Positions 46,442 to 55,480 of a stretch of DNA of 64,000 nt are shown in pieces. The notes under the pieces are model-generated. The model was not told the DNA's origin and made no database searches. It saw nothing but the letters and a program-made list of their open reading frames with translations. The position numbers were made by a program, and so were the translations under genes. Origin of the DNA: Candidatus Gastranaerophilales bacterium (GTDB taxonomy: Bacteria > Cyanobacteriota > Vampirovibrionia > Gastranaerophilales > Gastranaerophilaceae); the NCBI GenBank assembly GCA_944325005.1, contig CALUYO010000004.1, forward strand, positions 157,593 through 221,592, read 5' to 3'. Within the stretch, counting starts at the first letter, position 1; each line of letters begins with the position of its first letter.

Positions 46442-47016
46442 AAAAAATAGCAATCTGTGGAAATATTGCATCTGGTAAGACGACTGTACAGCGTATTTTA
46501 GAAGAAAAAGGCTATAAAGTTCTTGATACGGATGAAGTATCTCATAAGCTTTTAACTACACAAAATAAACCGCTTTATGATGTCTTTAGAGAATATGATG
46601 TGTTTGAAAATGGGGAATTTTCCAGATACAAGGTCGCTCAACTTATTTTTTCAGATGAAGACGCAAGACAAAAAATTGCATCAATTATGCATCCGCAAGT
46701 AGCAGATGAAATAAAGAAATTTTTTGAAGAAAATAAATCTGAAAACATTGTTTTTGTTGGAATTCCTTTGTTATTTGAGGCAAATATGCAGTCGTTATTT
46801 GACAAAATTATTTTTGTATATGCGGATGATGATATACGTCTTGATAGACTTTTAAAGCGTAATAATTATACAATTGAACATGCCAAAGCGCGTATTAATG
46901 CACAAATGTCTCAGGAAGAGAAAGTAAAAAAGAGTGATTTTGTAATAGAAAATAATAGTGATATTGGGGCCTTAAAGTTTTCGGTTGTTAGTGTCTTAAG
47001 CAAGATACTCGTTTGA
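46438..47016 (+). CDS. coaE: Dephospho-CoA kinase
   Basis: 192 residues with a GTG start overlapping the previous stop (GTGA). P-loop 'IAICGNIASGKTTVQ', 'VLDTDEVSHKLL' and 'HPQVADEI' are CoaE motifs. Last step of coenzyme A synthesis. Its 3' end overlaps the convergent CHAP-like gene by 21 bases. Confidence 0.93.
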   Translation: MKKIAICGNIASGKTTVQRILEEKGYKVLDTDEVSHKLLTTQNKPLYDVFREYDVFENGEFSRYKVAQLIFSDEDARQKIASIMHPQVADEIKKFFEENKSENIVFVGIPLLFEANMQSLFDKIIFVYADDDIRLDRLLKRNNYTIEHAKARINAQMSQEEKVKKSDFVIENNSDIGALKFSVVSVLSKILV

Positions 47017-47673
47017 AACAGGTACGAATACTCTAGCTCCCTGCCTGATATTGTTTGTAATTCCATCACTTGCGGCTTTTCCATTACCCAGCGTAATTTC
47101 AATATGACCTGCATATTTGTTATATCCTGATACACCTTTACCATAAACTAATACACATCCTGCAGGCAAAGATGATAAATCTAAACCAGCTGTTGAAATT
47201 TCTTTAAAGTTTTTATTACGGCTTAGAATATCCGCGCATTTATAGGCATCACCTTGTTGATAATCTCCAAGGCCTGCATTTTGAATTGCTCGTTTTACAT
47301 ATGTTGCACATTGTCCGTGGAAATTTGCGGCTCTGTTTGATGCTATTTGCGCAAGTGTTCTGCCTGCTTTAGAGTTATAGCCTGAACTTTCAAGAGTTGC
47401 AGTAGCTTTATTTATGTCTATCTGGTTACTTGAAGCTCTATTGTTATTTTTTACAGAAGTTTTTGTATTTGTTCTTTGAGTTTTTGACCAGATATTATTG
47501 CTTATATTTTTTAAAGAATTTGTTAAATTTACTGTAACGTTATTATATATATTTGATAAATTCTGGCTTTGTCTAATATCTGTGTTATCTATTGCCGCTC
47601 TCAGACTATATACTCCAGCCTGGCTTATAGTTGAATGCATATAAGATTGTCTATTGAAAGTCAAAAAACTCAT
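46996..47673 (-). CDS. CHAP-like cysteine amidase/peptidase domain protein 1
   Basis: 225 residues from ATG 47673 (AAGGGG upstream). An Asn/Thr-rich N-terminal half without a signal peptide precedes a catalytic-like domain: Cys in 'FHGQCATYVKRAIQNAGLG', then 'LPAGCVLVYGKG' and His in 'YAGHIEITLGNGKAASDG'. CHAP domains cut peptidoglycan cross-links or amide bonds. Tandem with a second, shorter version upstream; the two share the domain but not the N-terminus. Confidence 0.75.
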   Translation of the reverse strand: MSFLTFNRQSYMHSTISQAGVYSLRAAIDNTDIRQSQNLSNIYNNVTVNLTNSLKNISNNIWSKTQRTNTKTSVKNNNRASSNQIDINKATATLESSGYNSKAGRTLAQIASNRAANFHGQCATYVKRAIQNAGLGDYQQGDAYKCADILSRNKNFKEISTAGLDLSSLPAGCVLVYGKGVSGYNKYAGHIEITLGNGKAASDGITNNIRQGARVFVPVSNEYLA

Positions 47674-47750
47674 AATATTTCCCCTTAAATTTCCTCTATA
47701 AATATATAAAATATTTTTGTCTTGCAAAATTGCCTAAATGTAAAGAAATG

Positions 47751-48383
47751 TTAAATAGGAATAAAAACATAAGCGTTATCTGAGGGTTCAATTTCTTCAG
47801 TTATAATATCACTGCATGCCCTGCCGTCTCCGAGTGTAATTTCTACATGACCGTCTTTCCCGTAACCGGCATCAAATCTGTCATATACTATAATACATCC
47901 GGCAGGAAGTTTAGAGAGATTTTTGCCTGCAATTTTTGTTTCTTTAAAATTCGGATTTGCACGCAGAATATATTTACAGTATTCTCCGTTCCCGTTTATG
48001 TAAGGCCCCAGCCCGACATCTCTTATTGCCTGTTTTACATATCTTGCGCAAAGAGGGTAATTTCGGTGTTCTGGTAAACCTTCAATAATACGTTTAGCAA
48101 GCATTTCCCCATTTTTCTTATTGTACTCAATACCATTAATTGTTATTGATTTCTTTTTTATGACAGTTTCTTCTTTTGGTAATGTCTGTATACTGGATGG
48201 TTTTGTTTTCTGGTCTACTAAGAGAACATCTTCCAGTTTTGGAATATTGTTATAATAATTCTGCCATATAGAATACCGTTGTTTAAAAAAAGGTTGTGGC
48301 TGCATAAAACTATACGGCATAAAAAAATTTATGAACGGAAAATTAAAATTATATGCATTACAATTACAACTATACCAGAACAA
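47751..48383 (-). CDS. CHAP-like cysteine amidase/peptidase domain protein 2
   Basis: 210 residues. Catalytic-like residues are in 'YPLCARYVKQAIRDVGLG', 'LPAGCIIVYD' and 'KDGHVEITLGDGRACSD', parallel to the next gene. The N-terminus is aromatic/Asn-rich (FNFPFINFFMPYSF), possibly a weak export or surface signal. The best ribosome site (AAGGGG) points to a TTG start at 48383; an internal ATG is possible. It and its neighbour may be effectors or wall remodelling enzymes. Confidence 0.72.
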   Translation of the reverse strand: MFWYSCNCNAYNFNFPFINFFMPYSFMQPQPFFKQRYSIWQNYYNNIPKLEDVLLVDQKTKPSSIQTLPKEETVIKKKSITINGIEYNKKNGEMLAKRIIEGLPEHRNYPLCARYVKQAIRDVGLGPYINGNGEYCKYILRANPNFKETKIAGKNLSKLPAGCIIVYDRFDAGYGKDGHVEITLGDGRACSDIITEEIEPSDNAYVFIPI

Positions 48384-48452
48384 ATTATTTCCCCTTATAT
48401 TTTCCCCTGTTATAAATATAAAGTATTTTGTTCTTCAAAAATTGCTTAAATT

Positions 48453-48776
48453 CTAAAGTTTTATTAAACTGGCTTCTGCTTTCCCCATATCAATGGTTTC
48501 AAATGATTTTTCCATATCTGTTGTAATTTCATATTCTGCAGGCTTTAACTCAAACAGTTTAGCAATATCAACTGCTCCGTTAAACAAATAAAACTTATTT
48601 ACATTTTTCATGTAAAGCCCAAAATTATTTTCTTTTTTCAATTGTTTAAGAAATTCTTGTTTAATATTATCTTTTGAAAATCCGTCAAACGTAAAATCTT
48701 TTATAAGTTTGCAATCTTTTTTTAAAGTTTCAAGTAATATATATGGTTCAATCCATTTTGTAATAATTTTATTCAT
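48453..48776 (-). CDS. Small conserved-looking protein of unknown function
   Basis: 107 residues from ATG 48776, with AGAGGA upstream. Mixed charged and hydrophobic, no signal or membrane segment ('WIEPYILLETLKKDCKLIKD', 'LFELKPAEYEITTDME'). It begins 19 bases after the stop of the ABC exporter and is probably co-transcribed with it. I recognise no family. Confidence 0.6.
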   Translation of the reverse strand: MNKIITKWIEPYILLETLKKDCKLIKDFTFDGFSKDNIKQEFLKQLKKENNFGLYMKNVNKFYLFNGAVDIAKLFELKPAEYEITTDMEKSFETIDMGKAEASLIKL

Positions 48777-48795
48777 AATTCCTCTTCTGTTGCTG

Positions 48796-50643
48796 TTAAT
48801 TATTGTATGGAGCAATTACTGCTTCTTCCTGATTTGCAAACTGCATTTCGTACAAATATTTGTATTTCCCGTTTTCTATATGCATTAATTCATCATGTGT
48901 TCCGAGTTCTACAAGTTCACCCTCATTTATAACTGCAATTCTATCTGCATTTTTGATTGTGGAAAGTCTGTGAGCAATTACAAAAACTGTTTTGTTTTGA
49001 ATTAAGTTATCAAGTGCCTTCTGCACAATTGCTTCAGATTTATTATCAAGGGCTGATGTTGCTTCATCTAAAATTACAATAGGAGCATCTTTCAGCATTG
49101 CCCTTGCAATGGCGACACGCTGCCTTTGTCCGCCGGATAGTGTTGTTCCGCGTTCTCCGACAAATGTGTCAAGGCCATTCTCAAGGGTATGAGCAAATTC
49201 ATCCAGATGTGCCATGGCTACTACTTTTTCAATTTGATCGTCTGTAGCATGTTCATTACCCATTAATATATTTTCTTTTATGGTGCCTGTGAATAAGAAA
49301 TTATCTTGAAATACAAAAGATATATTATTTCTCAAAGATTCAAGATCAAACTTCCTTATATCTACTCCGTCAAATTCAATTGAGCCTGATGTTACATCAT
49401 AAAATCTTGGAAGTAAGCTTACAACGGTACTTTTCCCGCCGCCAGAATTTCCGACAAGTGCTATTGTTTCTCCTTTGTTAATATGCAGCGAAAAGTTTTT
49501 CAATACCGGAGTACCTTTCTCATATTCAAAGTTTACATTTTTAAAATCAATTGCATTATGTAAACCTTTCAATTCTATTGGATTTGCAGGAGATTTAATC
49601 TGAGGTTGAAGATCAAATAGTTCAAATACACGGCTCATTGCTACAAATACGGTTTGCAAGTTTGTTAGGGTATTTCCGAGAGTTTTTGTAGGCTTGTATA
49701 ATAAAAGTAGTGATGTAACAAAAGAAGCAAAACTCCCTGCTGTCATCTGTCCGGATAAGATTAAATGGTTCCCGTAAGCCATTACCAGTGCAATTCCTAT
49801 AGAGCATACAAAATACATTATTGGGGACATCCATCCAACACGCTTTGTCAAGGACATTGCAAGATGAAATTGTTCTTGTATCTGATTATCAAATTTTTCA
49901 TTCTGATCTTTTTGCAGATTATAAGCTGTCATAATTTTATTTCCGGCAAATGTTTCGTTAAAATTTGTTGCCATATTGCCGCCGACAACCATAGTCGCAT
50001 TGGAAACTTTTTTAATCCTTTTACGTATAAGCGTAACAGGTGTTATTGCGATAGCCATTATTGTAACGCCTATAATGGCTAGTTTCCATGAATTATATAA
50101 AAGAACAGCAACAAGACCTACAAGTCCGAAAAATGTTGCAATAAAAGATTTTAGCATATCTATAATATTTCTGGATGCAGTGTCGGGGTCCGACAAAAAT
50201 CTTGTTAAGACAATTCCTGAAGAGTTTACGTCAAAAAACTGAGGATCCATTGAAGTCAGCTTTTTAAATAAATCTTTCTTCAATGACATTGAAATTTTTT
50301 GTCCGGTCCAATCGGTCAGGTAGTTGCTTAAATATTTTAAAACACCTTGAAAAAGAGCAAAAGCTACAATGCCAAACGGGATAATCGCAGCAAGAAAAGC
50401 CTGTGAATAGATTGTTATTCCAAAAAATGACCAAGTATTTTCCGGACTTCCGTTAACTACAAAATCGAGATATGGTTTTAGAGAAAGAGCAACCACACCG
50501 TCCAGCAGTCCTAACGGTATTGCTATAATAAGATTTATTATGGCGCGTCCGAGAACCGGTTTTATATAAGGAAATATTTTTCCCAGTAAATATTTATAAT
50601 TAAAAGCATCTTTAGACACAGTATTTTGTAATTTGTAATCCAT
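48796..50643 (-). CDS. ABC exporter, MsbA-like (fused membrane and ATPase domains)
   Basis: 615 residues. Six membrane segments (~1-330) precede the ATPase: Walker A 'LVGNSGGGKSTVV', signature 'LSGGQRQRVAIARAMLKDAP', Walker B 'IVILDEATSALD' and the H-loop in 'FVIAHRLSTIK'. The layout is that of MsbA/lipid flippases. With lpxK in the same genome, lipid A export is plausible, but peptide or drug export cannot be excluded. Divergent from ugd. Confidence 0.87.
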   Translation of the reverse strand: MDYKLQNTVSKDAFNYKYLLGKIFPYIKPVLGRAIINLIIAIPLGLLDGVVALSLKPYLDFVVNGSPENTWSFFGITIYSQAFLAAIIPFGIVAFALFQGVLKYLSNYLTDWTGQKISMSLKKDLFKKLTSMDPQFFDVNSSGIVLTRFLSDPDTASRNIIDMLKSFIATFFGLVGLVAVLLYNSWKLAIIGVTIMAIAITPVTLIRKRIKKVSNATMVVGGNMATNFNETFAGNKIMTAYNLQKDQNEKFDNQIQEQFHLAMSLTKRVGWMSPIMYFVCSIGIALVMAYGNHLILSGQMTAGSFASFVTSLLLLYKPTKTLGNTLTNLQTVFVAMSRVFELFDLQPQIKSPANPIELKGLHNAIDFKNVNFEYEKGTPVLKNFSLHINKGETIALVGNSGGGKSTVVSLLPRFYDVTSGSIEFDGVDIRKFDLESLRNNISFVFQDNFLFTGTIKENILMGNEHATDDQIEKVVAMAHLDEFAHTLENGLDTFVGERGTTLSGGQRQRVAIARAMLKDAPIVILDEATSALDNKSEAIVQKALDNLIQNKTVFVIAHRLSTIKNADRIAVINEGELVELGTHDELMHIENGKYKYLYEMQFANQEEAVIAPYNN

Positions 50644-50735
50644 ATATATCCCTCTCTAAAATTATATTTGATATTATCTCATAAAAAAAATTTTTGTGTT
50701 ATTCTGTTAACTATAAAGAATTAGAAGGAGTAGAG

Positions 50736-52061
50736 ATGAAAATTTGCGTTATAGGAACAGGTTATGTCGGATTGGTCGCCGGAACATGTCTTGCTGATAT
50801 GGGAAACGATGTAATTTGTGTGGATAATGATCTGGAAAAACTGAAAAAACTTGAAAACGGAATTGTTCCCATTTATGAGCCCGGACTTGAAGAACTTATA
50901 AAGGCAAATGTTATGGAAGGAAGACTTAAATTTTCATCTGATTTGTCTGATTCCGTAAAAAAATCTCTTGTTTGTTTTATTGCTGTCGGAACCCCGCAGA
51001 GTGAAGACGGCTCGGCAGACCTTCATTACGTGGAACAGGTTGCTGAAAGCATTGGAAAGGCTATCAACGGCTATAAGGTTATTGTGGATAAATCTACTGT
51101 TCCGGTAGGTACTGCTGACAGAGTTACAGAAATTATAAAAAAATATTATTCAGGAGAATTTGATGTTGTATCAAATCCGGAATTTTTAAAACAGGGTGCT
51201 GCTGTTGATGATTTTTTAAAGCCTGACAGGGTTGTTATAGGCTCAAATTCTCCTAAAGCCACAGCCATAATGCAGGAAGTTTATGCTCCGTTTTTCAGGA
51301 CTGCAAGCAGGTTTGTAATTATGGATGTTAAATCGGCAGAAATGACTAAATATGCAGCAAATTCTTTTCTCGCAGTAAAAATTTCCTATGCAAACGAAAT
51401 AGCAAATATTTGTGAAGCAGTAGGTGCTGATGCGGAAATGGTACGTATAGGCATGTGTTCTGATAAGCGTATTGGTTCACAGTTCTTATTTCCGGGATTG
51501 GGTTACGGCGGAAGTTGTTTCCCGAAAGATGTTAAAGCTCTTTTAAAAACGGCAAAAGACAACAATTGCGGGTACCGTCTGATAGAAGCAGCAGATGAAG
51601 TTAATAAAGAACAAAGAGTTATTTTTATAAATAAAATTCTTGCGCGTTTTGGTATGAATTTGTCAAATAAAACTTTTGCAGTTTGGGGGTTGACTTTTAA
51701 ACCTAAAACTAATGATATGAGAATGTCACCTTCTATTACAATAATTAATGCTCTGTTAGAATTTGGCGCAAAAGTCAAAGCTTTTGATCCTAAAGGTTTT
51801 GAGCAGGCTAAAAATATATGGGGTGATAGAATTACCTATGCAAAAAATTCCTATGATGCAATAGAAAATGCGGATTGTCTGCTTCTTTTGACAGAATGGA
51901 ATGAATTTAGACGGCCTGATTTTGATAAAGTTAAGGAGTTAATGAAATCTCCGATCATATTTGACGGTAGAAATCAATATGATGCGCAACGCCTTGCTCA
52001 AAGAGGTTTTGAATATGTATGCGTTGGTAAAAGGCCTGTTAAAAATTTAAATATCAGATAG
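50736..52061 (+). CDS. ugd: UDP-glucose 6-dehydrogenase
   Basis: 441 residues from ATG 50736 (AGAAGGAG upstream). 'VIGTGYVGLVAGTCLADMG' binds NAD, 'VDKSTVPVGTADRV' and 'SNPEFLKQGAAVDDFLKPDR' are family motifs, and the catalytic Cys is in 'GYGGSCFPKDVKAL'. Makes UDP-glucuronate for envelope polysaccharide. Closer to the canonical family than the divergent relative at 11154. Convergent with the hydrolase gene, overlapping by 15 bases. Confidence 0.94.
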   Translation: MKICVIGTGYVGLVAGTCLADMGNDVICVDNDLEKLKKLENGIVPIYEPGLEELIKANVMEGRLKFSSDLSDSVKKSLVCFIAVGTPQSEDGSADLHYVEQVAESIGKAINGYKVIVDKSTVPVGTADRVTEIIKKYYSGEFDVVSNPEFLKQGAAVDDFLKPDRVVIGSNSPKATAIMQEVYAPFFRTASRFVIMDVKSAEMTKYAANSFLAVKISYANEIANICEAVGADAEMVRIGMCSDKRIGSQFLFPGLGYGGSCFPKDVKALLKTAKDNNCGYRLIEAADEVNKEQRVIFINKILARFGMNLSNKTFAVWGLTFKPKTNDMRMSPSITIINALLEFGAKVKAFDPKGFEQAKNIWGDRITYAKNSYDAIENADCLLLLTEWNEFRRPDFDKVKELMKSPIIFDGRNQYDAQRLAQRGFEYVCVGKRPVKNLNIR

Positions 52062-52937
52062 TTTATCAAAGGCATTAAGCTTATTTGTTTCAATATTATG
52101 TCCGCCTTTTTCTAATACAACAAATTCCTTTAAATTTATAGTTTTTCTGGCAAGTTCCTCTGTTGATTTTGTTGGAACTATTCTGTCATTTGCCGAGTGG
52201 ATTAAATAAACCGGCGCGTCTATTTTTTTCATTTTTTTATTTGTTTTGAATATGTTATCGAGATGGGATAACAGAAAAGGAAATTTGTCTATACTGTATT
52301 TTATTAATTTCGGAAGTTTTACAGTTGTTCCTTTTGCAAATATTTCGGCTTCGCTTTTCATTGAGTTAAATGGAGAAATAAGGACAAGAAATTTTAAATT
52401 TTTATTTTTTGATGCCATTTCTATAGCTGGAAAGCTCCCCATGCTAAATCCAATAACCCCAATATTTTTATTTTGTATTCCTTTATTGTTTAGATATTCA
52501 ATTGCGGCCTCTGCATTATCCTTAATGGATTTTGAGGACATTTTTCCGGAACTTTTTCCGAAAGTCCCATACTCTGGAGCTAAGACTGCGTAACCTTTAT
52601 TAATAATCTTTTTGTACATCTCCTGATTCGAAGAAATGTTCTGTCCAATACCATGATAGAAAATTATATATTTTTTTGAATTTTCCGGATTAATTTCCCA
52701 TGCTTCAAGGTTTGCATTTCCTTTTGAAAGCTGTAATATTTTTAAATGCGGCTTAATTGTTTCATCTACAGGAAACCATCTGTTTTTTGAAATATAGGTA
52801 TATCTGTCAAAAACTTTTTCCATATAAAAATTAAAAGGGGAAAGCTTATTAATATTTACTCCCTTAAAATTTATATCATTTATACTTCTATTGTTGTTCC
52901 TATTATAGAAATTTATACTGCTTACAGGATAAATCAT
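52047..52937 (-). CDS. Alpha/beta hydrolase
   Basis: 296 residues. The nucleophile elbow 'VIGFSMGSFPAIEMA' (GxSxG), the oxyanion region 'IIFYHGIGQNISS', an Asp in 'IHSANDRIVPTKS' and a final His in 'KGGHNIETN' complete the triad. The N-terminus carries the 'INFKGVNIN' motif seen in other proteins here and no Sec signal. Probably an esterase or peptidase of the BAAT/prolyl-oligopeptidase-like class; substrate unknown. Confidence 0.82.
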   Translation of the reverse strand: MIYPVSSINFYNRNNNRSINDINFKGVNINKLSPFNFYMEKVFDRYTYISKNRWFPVDETIKPHLKILQLSKGNANLEAWEINPENSKKYIIFYHGIGQNISSNQEMYKKIINKGYAVLAPEYGTFGKSSGKMSSKSIKDNAEAAIEYLNNKGIQNKNIGVIGFSMGSFPAIEMASKNKNLKFLVLISPFNSMKSEAEIFAKGTTVKLPKLIKYSIDKFPFLLSHLDNIFKTNKKMKKIDAPVYLIHSANDRIVPTKSTEELARKTINLKEFVVLEKGGHNIETNKLNAFDKLSDI

Positions 52938-52962
52938 AATCTAATCCCTTATAAATAATAAA

Positions 52963-52986
52963 AAGGCACTCGCGGAAGTGTCTTTT
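52963..52986 (-). terminator. Terminator after tRNA-Leu
   Basis: AAAGGCACT / AGTGTCTTT inverted repeat with flanking A/T runs, between the hydrolase start and the tRNA 3' end. Confidence 0.6.
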
Positions 52987-52998
52987 TATAAAAAAAAT

Positions 52999-53077
52999 TG
53001 GGCATGAAGAGACTCGAACTCCCACGCGTTAGCACTAGTTCCTAAGACTAGCGTGTCTACCATTCCACCACATGCCC
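52999..53077 (-). tRNA. tRNA-Leu (anticodon TAG)
   Basis: 79 bases without encoded CCA: acceptor GGGCATG / CATGCCC, D-loop with GGTAG, anticodon stem CTAGT / ACTAG around CTTAGGA, variable arm of about 11 bases, T-loop TTCGAGT. The TAG anticodon assigns Leu. A broken copy of its 5' half lies directly upstream. Confidence 0.92.
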
Positions 53078-53090
53078 ATATTCATTTGTC

Positions 53091-53178
53091 AAAGGTTTTT
53101 CAAACCTTGAGCGTGTCTACCCCTCTCCTCGGAAGATAATCAATCTTCCTCGTCGGCAGAGTACCACATGCCCATATT
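53091..53178 (-). pseudogene. Broken 5'-half copy of tRNA-Leu with hairpin inserts
   Basis: Minus strand: AATATGGGCATGTGGT as in the real tRNA and its flank, then ACTCTGCCGA, a hairpin GGAAGAT-TGATT-ATCTTCC (53131-53149), GAGAGG, then GGTAGACACGCT from the real D-arm, then a second hairpin AAGGTTT / AAACCTT. Everything after the D-arm is missing. Layout and insert frame match copy B of tRNA-Pro. Confidence 0.6.
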
Positions 53179-53254
53179 AACTTGTCAATTAGTTCTTACT
53201 AAAACTTCTATCTATTAACACGTAAAAATAATTTACCTTGAACAATATTTAATG

Positions 53255-53407
53255 TCAAGAACATTTATCAATATTTTCAGGATGTGCTGAGTTTGACAGT
53301 ATTATTTCATAATACTCATTTTTATCAACATTTACACCCATAGTTTTTGGGTCCGCAAATTTTTTCTTTTTCTTTTTATTCAATAATTTTTTGTAATCGC
53401 CTGCCAT
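53255..53407 (-). CDS. Small lysine-rich 50-residue protein
   Basis: Encodes MAGDYKKLLNKKKKKKFADP followed by an acidic/Asn tail ending 'NIDKCS'. The ATG at 53407 lies close to a TATAAT-like sequence with no clear ribosome site, so translation would be leaderless or the gene unreal. It fills most of the gap between tRNA-Leu and rplS. No family recognised. Confidence 0.35.
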   Translation of the reverse strand: MAGDYKKLLNKKKKKKFADPKTMGVNVDKNEYYEIILSNSAHPENIDKCS

Positions 53408-53555
53408 ATTTCAATTATATTACAAAATTTTAAAAACCGCTTGAAATTTTTATGCCTTTGTTTTACGATACTTTTACGTGCGTCGGTGTATTTGTGGAGC
53501 ATCGATTAAAGGAATTTGATAAGTACGAAATATAAAGTTATAAAGGAATTGTGAA

Positions 53556-53909
53556 ATGAACCCTATTATTGATGAATTGGAAAAATCTTATTTAAGAGAA
53601 AATCTTCCTGAAACAAATCCGGGCGATACTGTTAAAGTTTTCGTAAGAATTGTTGAAGGTAACAAAGAAAGAATTCAGGCTTTTGAAGGAACTGTTATTA
53701 AAAAACACGGTTCAGGTATTAATAAAACTATTACTGTTAGAAAAGTTTTTCAGGGCGTTGGCGTAGAACGTGTATTCTTACTTAACTCTCCGAGAATTGA
53801 TAAAATTACAGTTCTCAGAAAAGGTGATGTAAGACGTTCTAAACTTTACTACTTAAGAGAACGGTCTGGTAAAGCAACTCGTATCAAGGAAAAAATTGAA
53901 AAAAGATAA
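53556..53909 (+). CDS. rplS: Ribosomal protein L19
   Basis: 117 residues. '[20 protein letters not shown]', '[21 protein letters not shown]' and 'SGKATRIKE' are L19 signatures. Usually grouped with rimM-trmD, but here it is first in rplS-ylqF-rnhB, a common alternative order. The next gene overlaps its end. Confidence 0.96.
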   Translation: MNPIIDELEKSYLRENLPETNPGDTVKVFVRIVEGNKERIQAFEGTVIKKHGSGINKTITVRKVFQGVGVERVFLLNSPRIDKITVLRKGDVRRSKLYYLRERSGKATRIKEKIEKR

Positions 53910-54744
53910 GCTTCATATACACTGGTATCCTGGACATATTGCGAAAGCTGAAAAAAAACTTAAAGAACAGCTCTCCTTAGTTGATGCTGTTATTGAGGTT
54001 ATTGATGCGAGAATACCTTTCTCAAGCAGTTATGATAATATTACGGGGCTTTTAGGTGAAAAGCCCCGTTTAATATTGCTAAATAAAGCTGATTTGGTTA
54101 ATACGGACGAATTGAAAATTTTTGTTAAAACTATTGAAGAAAAGTCTTGTTTTCCTGTTTTGAAATCTGATGCAAAAAATTCTAAAGATTTAAATATTAT
54201 TGTTAAAAAGGTTGTAGAGCTTTCCGAACCGAGAATTCAGGCAATAATGAAAAAAGGTCTTCTACGCAGACCTGCAAGGGTTATGGTTGTCGGAATGCCG
54301 AATGTTGGAAAATCAAGTATTATAAATAAATTAACCCGTTCTTCGAAAACTAAAATTGGTGCCAAGGCAGGGGTTACACGCCAACAGCAATGGGTGAGAA
54401 TTAATCCGCAGCTGGAACTGCTTGATACCCCCGGAATTATTCCTATGAAACAAGAAGATCAGGCAAGAGCTAAAAGGCTTGCTTTTGTGAATGCTGTGTC
54501 AGAAAATGCATATTCTAATGAAATTGTTGCAAAAGAACTTCTTGATATTCTTGATAAAAAATATTCCCAAACAGTGAAGGATTTTTATAAGGTTGATAAT
54601 CTTTCACTTGAAGATATAGCGAAATCAAGAAACTGGATTGTTTCCGGCAGCAGTCCTGATATTGAGCGTACGTCGGTTTATGTTTTAAGAGATTTTCGGG
54701 AAGGTAAAATCGGTAAATTTATTCTGGACGATTTTGAAGGATAA
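53896..54744 (+). CDS. ylqF: Ribosome biogenesis GTPase (YlqF/RbgA family)
   Basis: 282 residues. Circularly permuted GTPase: G4 'LLNKADLV' comes before G1 '[14 protein letters not shown]', and G3 is 'LLDTPGI'. '[15 protein letters not shown]' is the typical start. It uses a TTG start at 53896 inside the end of rplS, with an AAGGA site. Acts in late 50S assembly, consistent with coupling to L19. Confidence 0.93.
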   Translation: MKKDKLHIHWYPGHIAKAEKKLKEQLSLVDAVIEVIDARIPFSSSYDNITGLLGEKPRLILLNKADLVNTDELKIFVKTIEEKSCFPVLKSDAKNSKDLNIIVKKVVELSEPRIQAIMKKGLLRRPARVMVVGMPNVGKSSIINKLTRSSKTKIGAKAGVTRQQQWVRINPQLELLDTPGIIPMKQEDQARAKRLAFVNAVSENAYSNEIVAKELLDILDKKYSQTVKDFYKVDNLSLEDIAKSRNWIVSGSSPDIERTSVYVLRDFREGKIGKFILDDFEG

Positions 54745-54748
54745 AATT

Positions 54749-55480
54749 ATGAGTAAATTAAAAACTACTTTAACGGCTGATTCAAAAATTATACAGCTTT
54801 TTACTTTTGACTTGAACCAGAAACGTCTTGTTATAGGTACTGATGAAGCAGGCAGGGGGTGTGGTGCAGGCGATGTTTTTGCAAGTGCTGTATGTTTTAA
54901 TCACCGTTCTCAAGAGCTTGTTGAAAAACTTGAAGATTTAAATGACAGTAAAAAACTTTCGGCTAAAAAACGTGAAGCTTTATATGATATTATTAAAGAA
55001 AATACAATAAATTCTACGGTATGCATTGAAGTAGATGAAATTGAACGAATAAATATTTTGAATGCTTCTTTAAAGGCTATGCGTCTTGCGATTGAAGATG
55101 TTATCAATCAGCTTTATCCTACTCCTCAGGGGGACAGAGAAAAGCTTATTGCACGTAATATGCTTGCAAGAAGTGAATTAATGATACTTATTGACGGAAA
55201 TAAACGTATCAGGGATTTTGATTATTCACAAAGATATGTTGTTAAAGGCGATAGCAAATCTGCTTCAATTGCTGCTGCAAGCATTCTTGCTAAAGTCAGC
55301 CGTGACAGGTATATGTTAAAGCTTGATGAAGAATTCCCGCAGTATAACTGGAAAGATAATGCAGGATATTTAACAAAAGAGCACATGGCTTTAATAGATA
55401 AATACGGAATGTGTAAGTATCACAGACCTTCGTATCTTCAAAAACATTTTGCTAAACAGGAGCAGCTTTCGTTATTTTAG
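54749..55480 (+). CDS. rnhB: Ribonuclease HII
   Basis: 243 residues from ATG 54749 (GAAGGA upstream). 'GTDEAGRGCGAGDVFASAV' holds the catalytic DEAGRG motif, 'NDSKKLSAKKRE' the next, and 'KGDSKSASIAAASILAKVSRD' the rest of the active site. Removes RNA from RNA-DNA hybrids. There is some insertion around 'YPTPQGDREKLIARNMLAR' compared with shorter homologues. Convergent with prepilin locus 7. Confidence 0.95.
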   Translation: MSKLKTTLTADSKIIQLFTFDLNQKRLVIGTDEAGRGCGAGDVFASAVCFNHRSQELVEKLEDLNDSKKLSAKKREALYDIIKENTINSTVCIEVDEIERINILNASLKAMRLAIEDVINQLYPTPQGDREKLIARNMLARSELMILIDGNKRIRDFDYSQRYVVKGDSKSASIAAASILAKVSRDRYMLKLDEEFPQYNWKDNAGYLTKEHMALIDKYGMCKYHRPSYLQKHFAKQEQLSLF

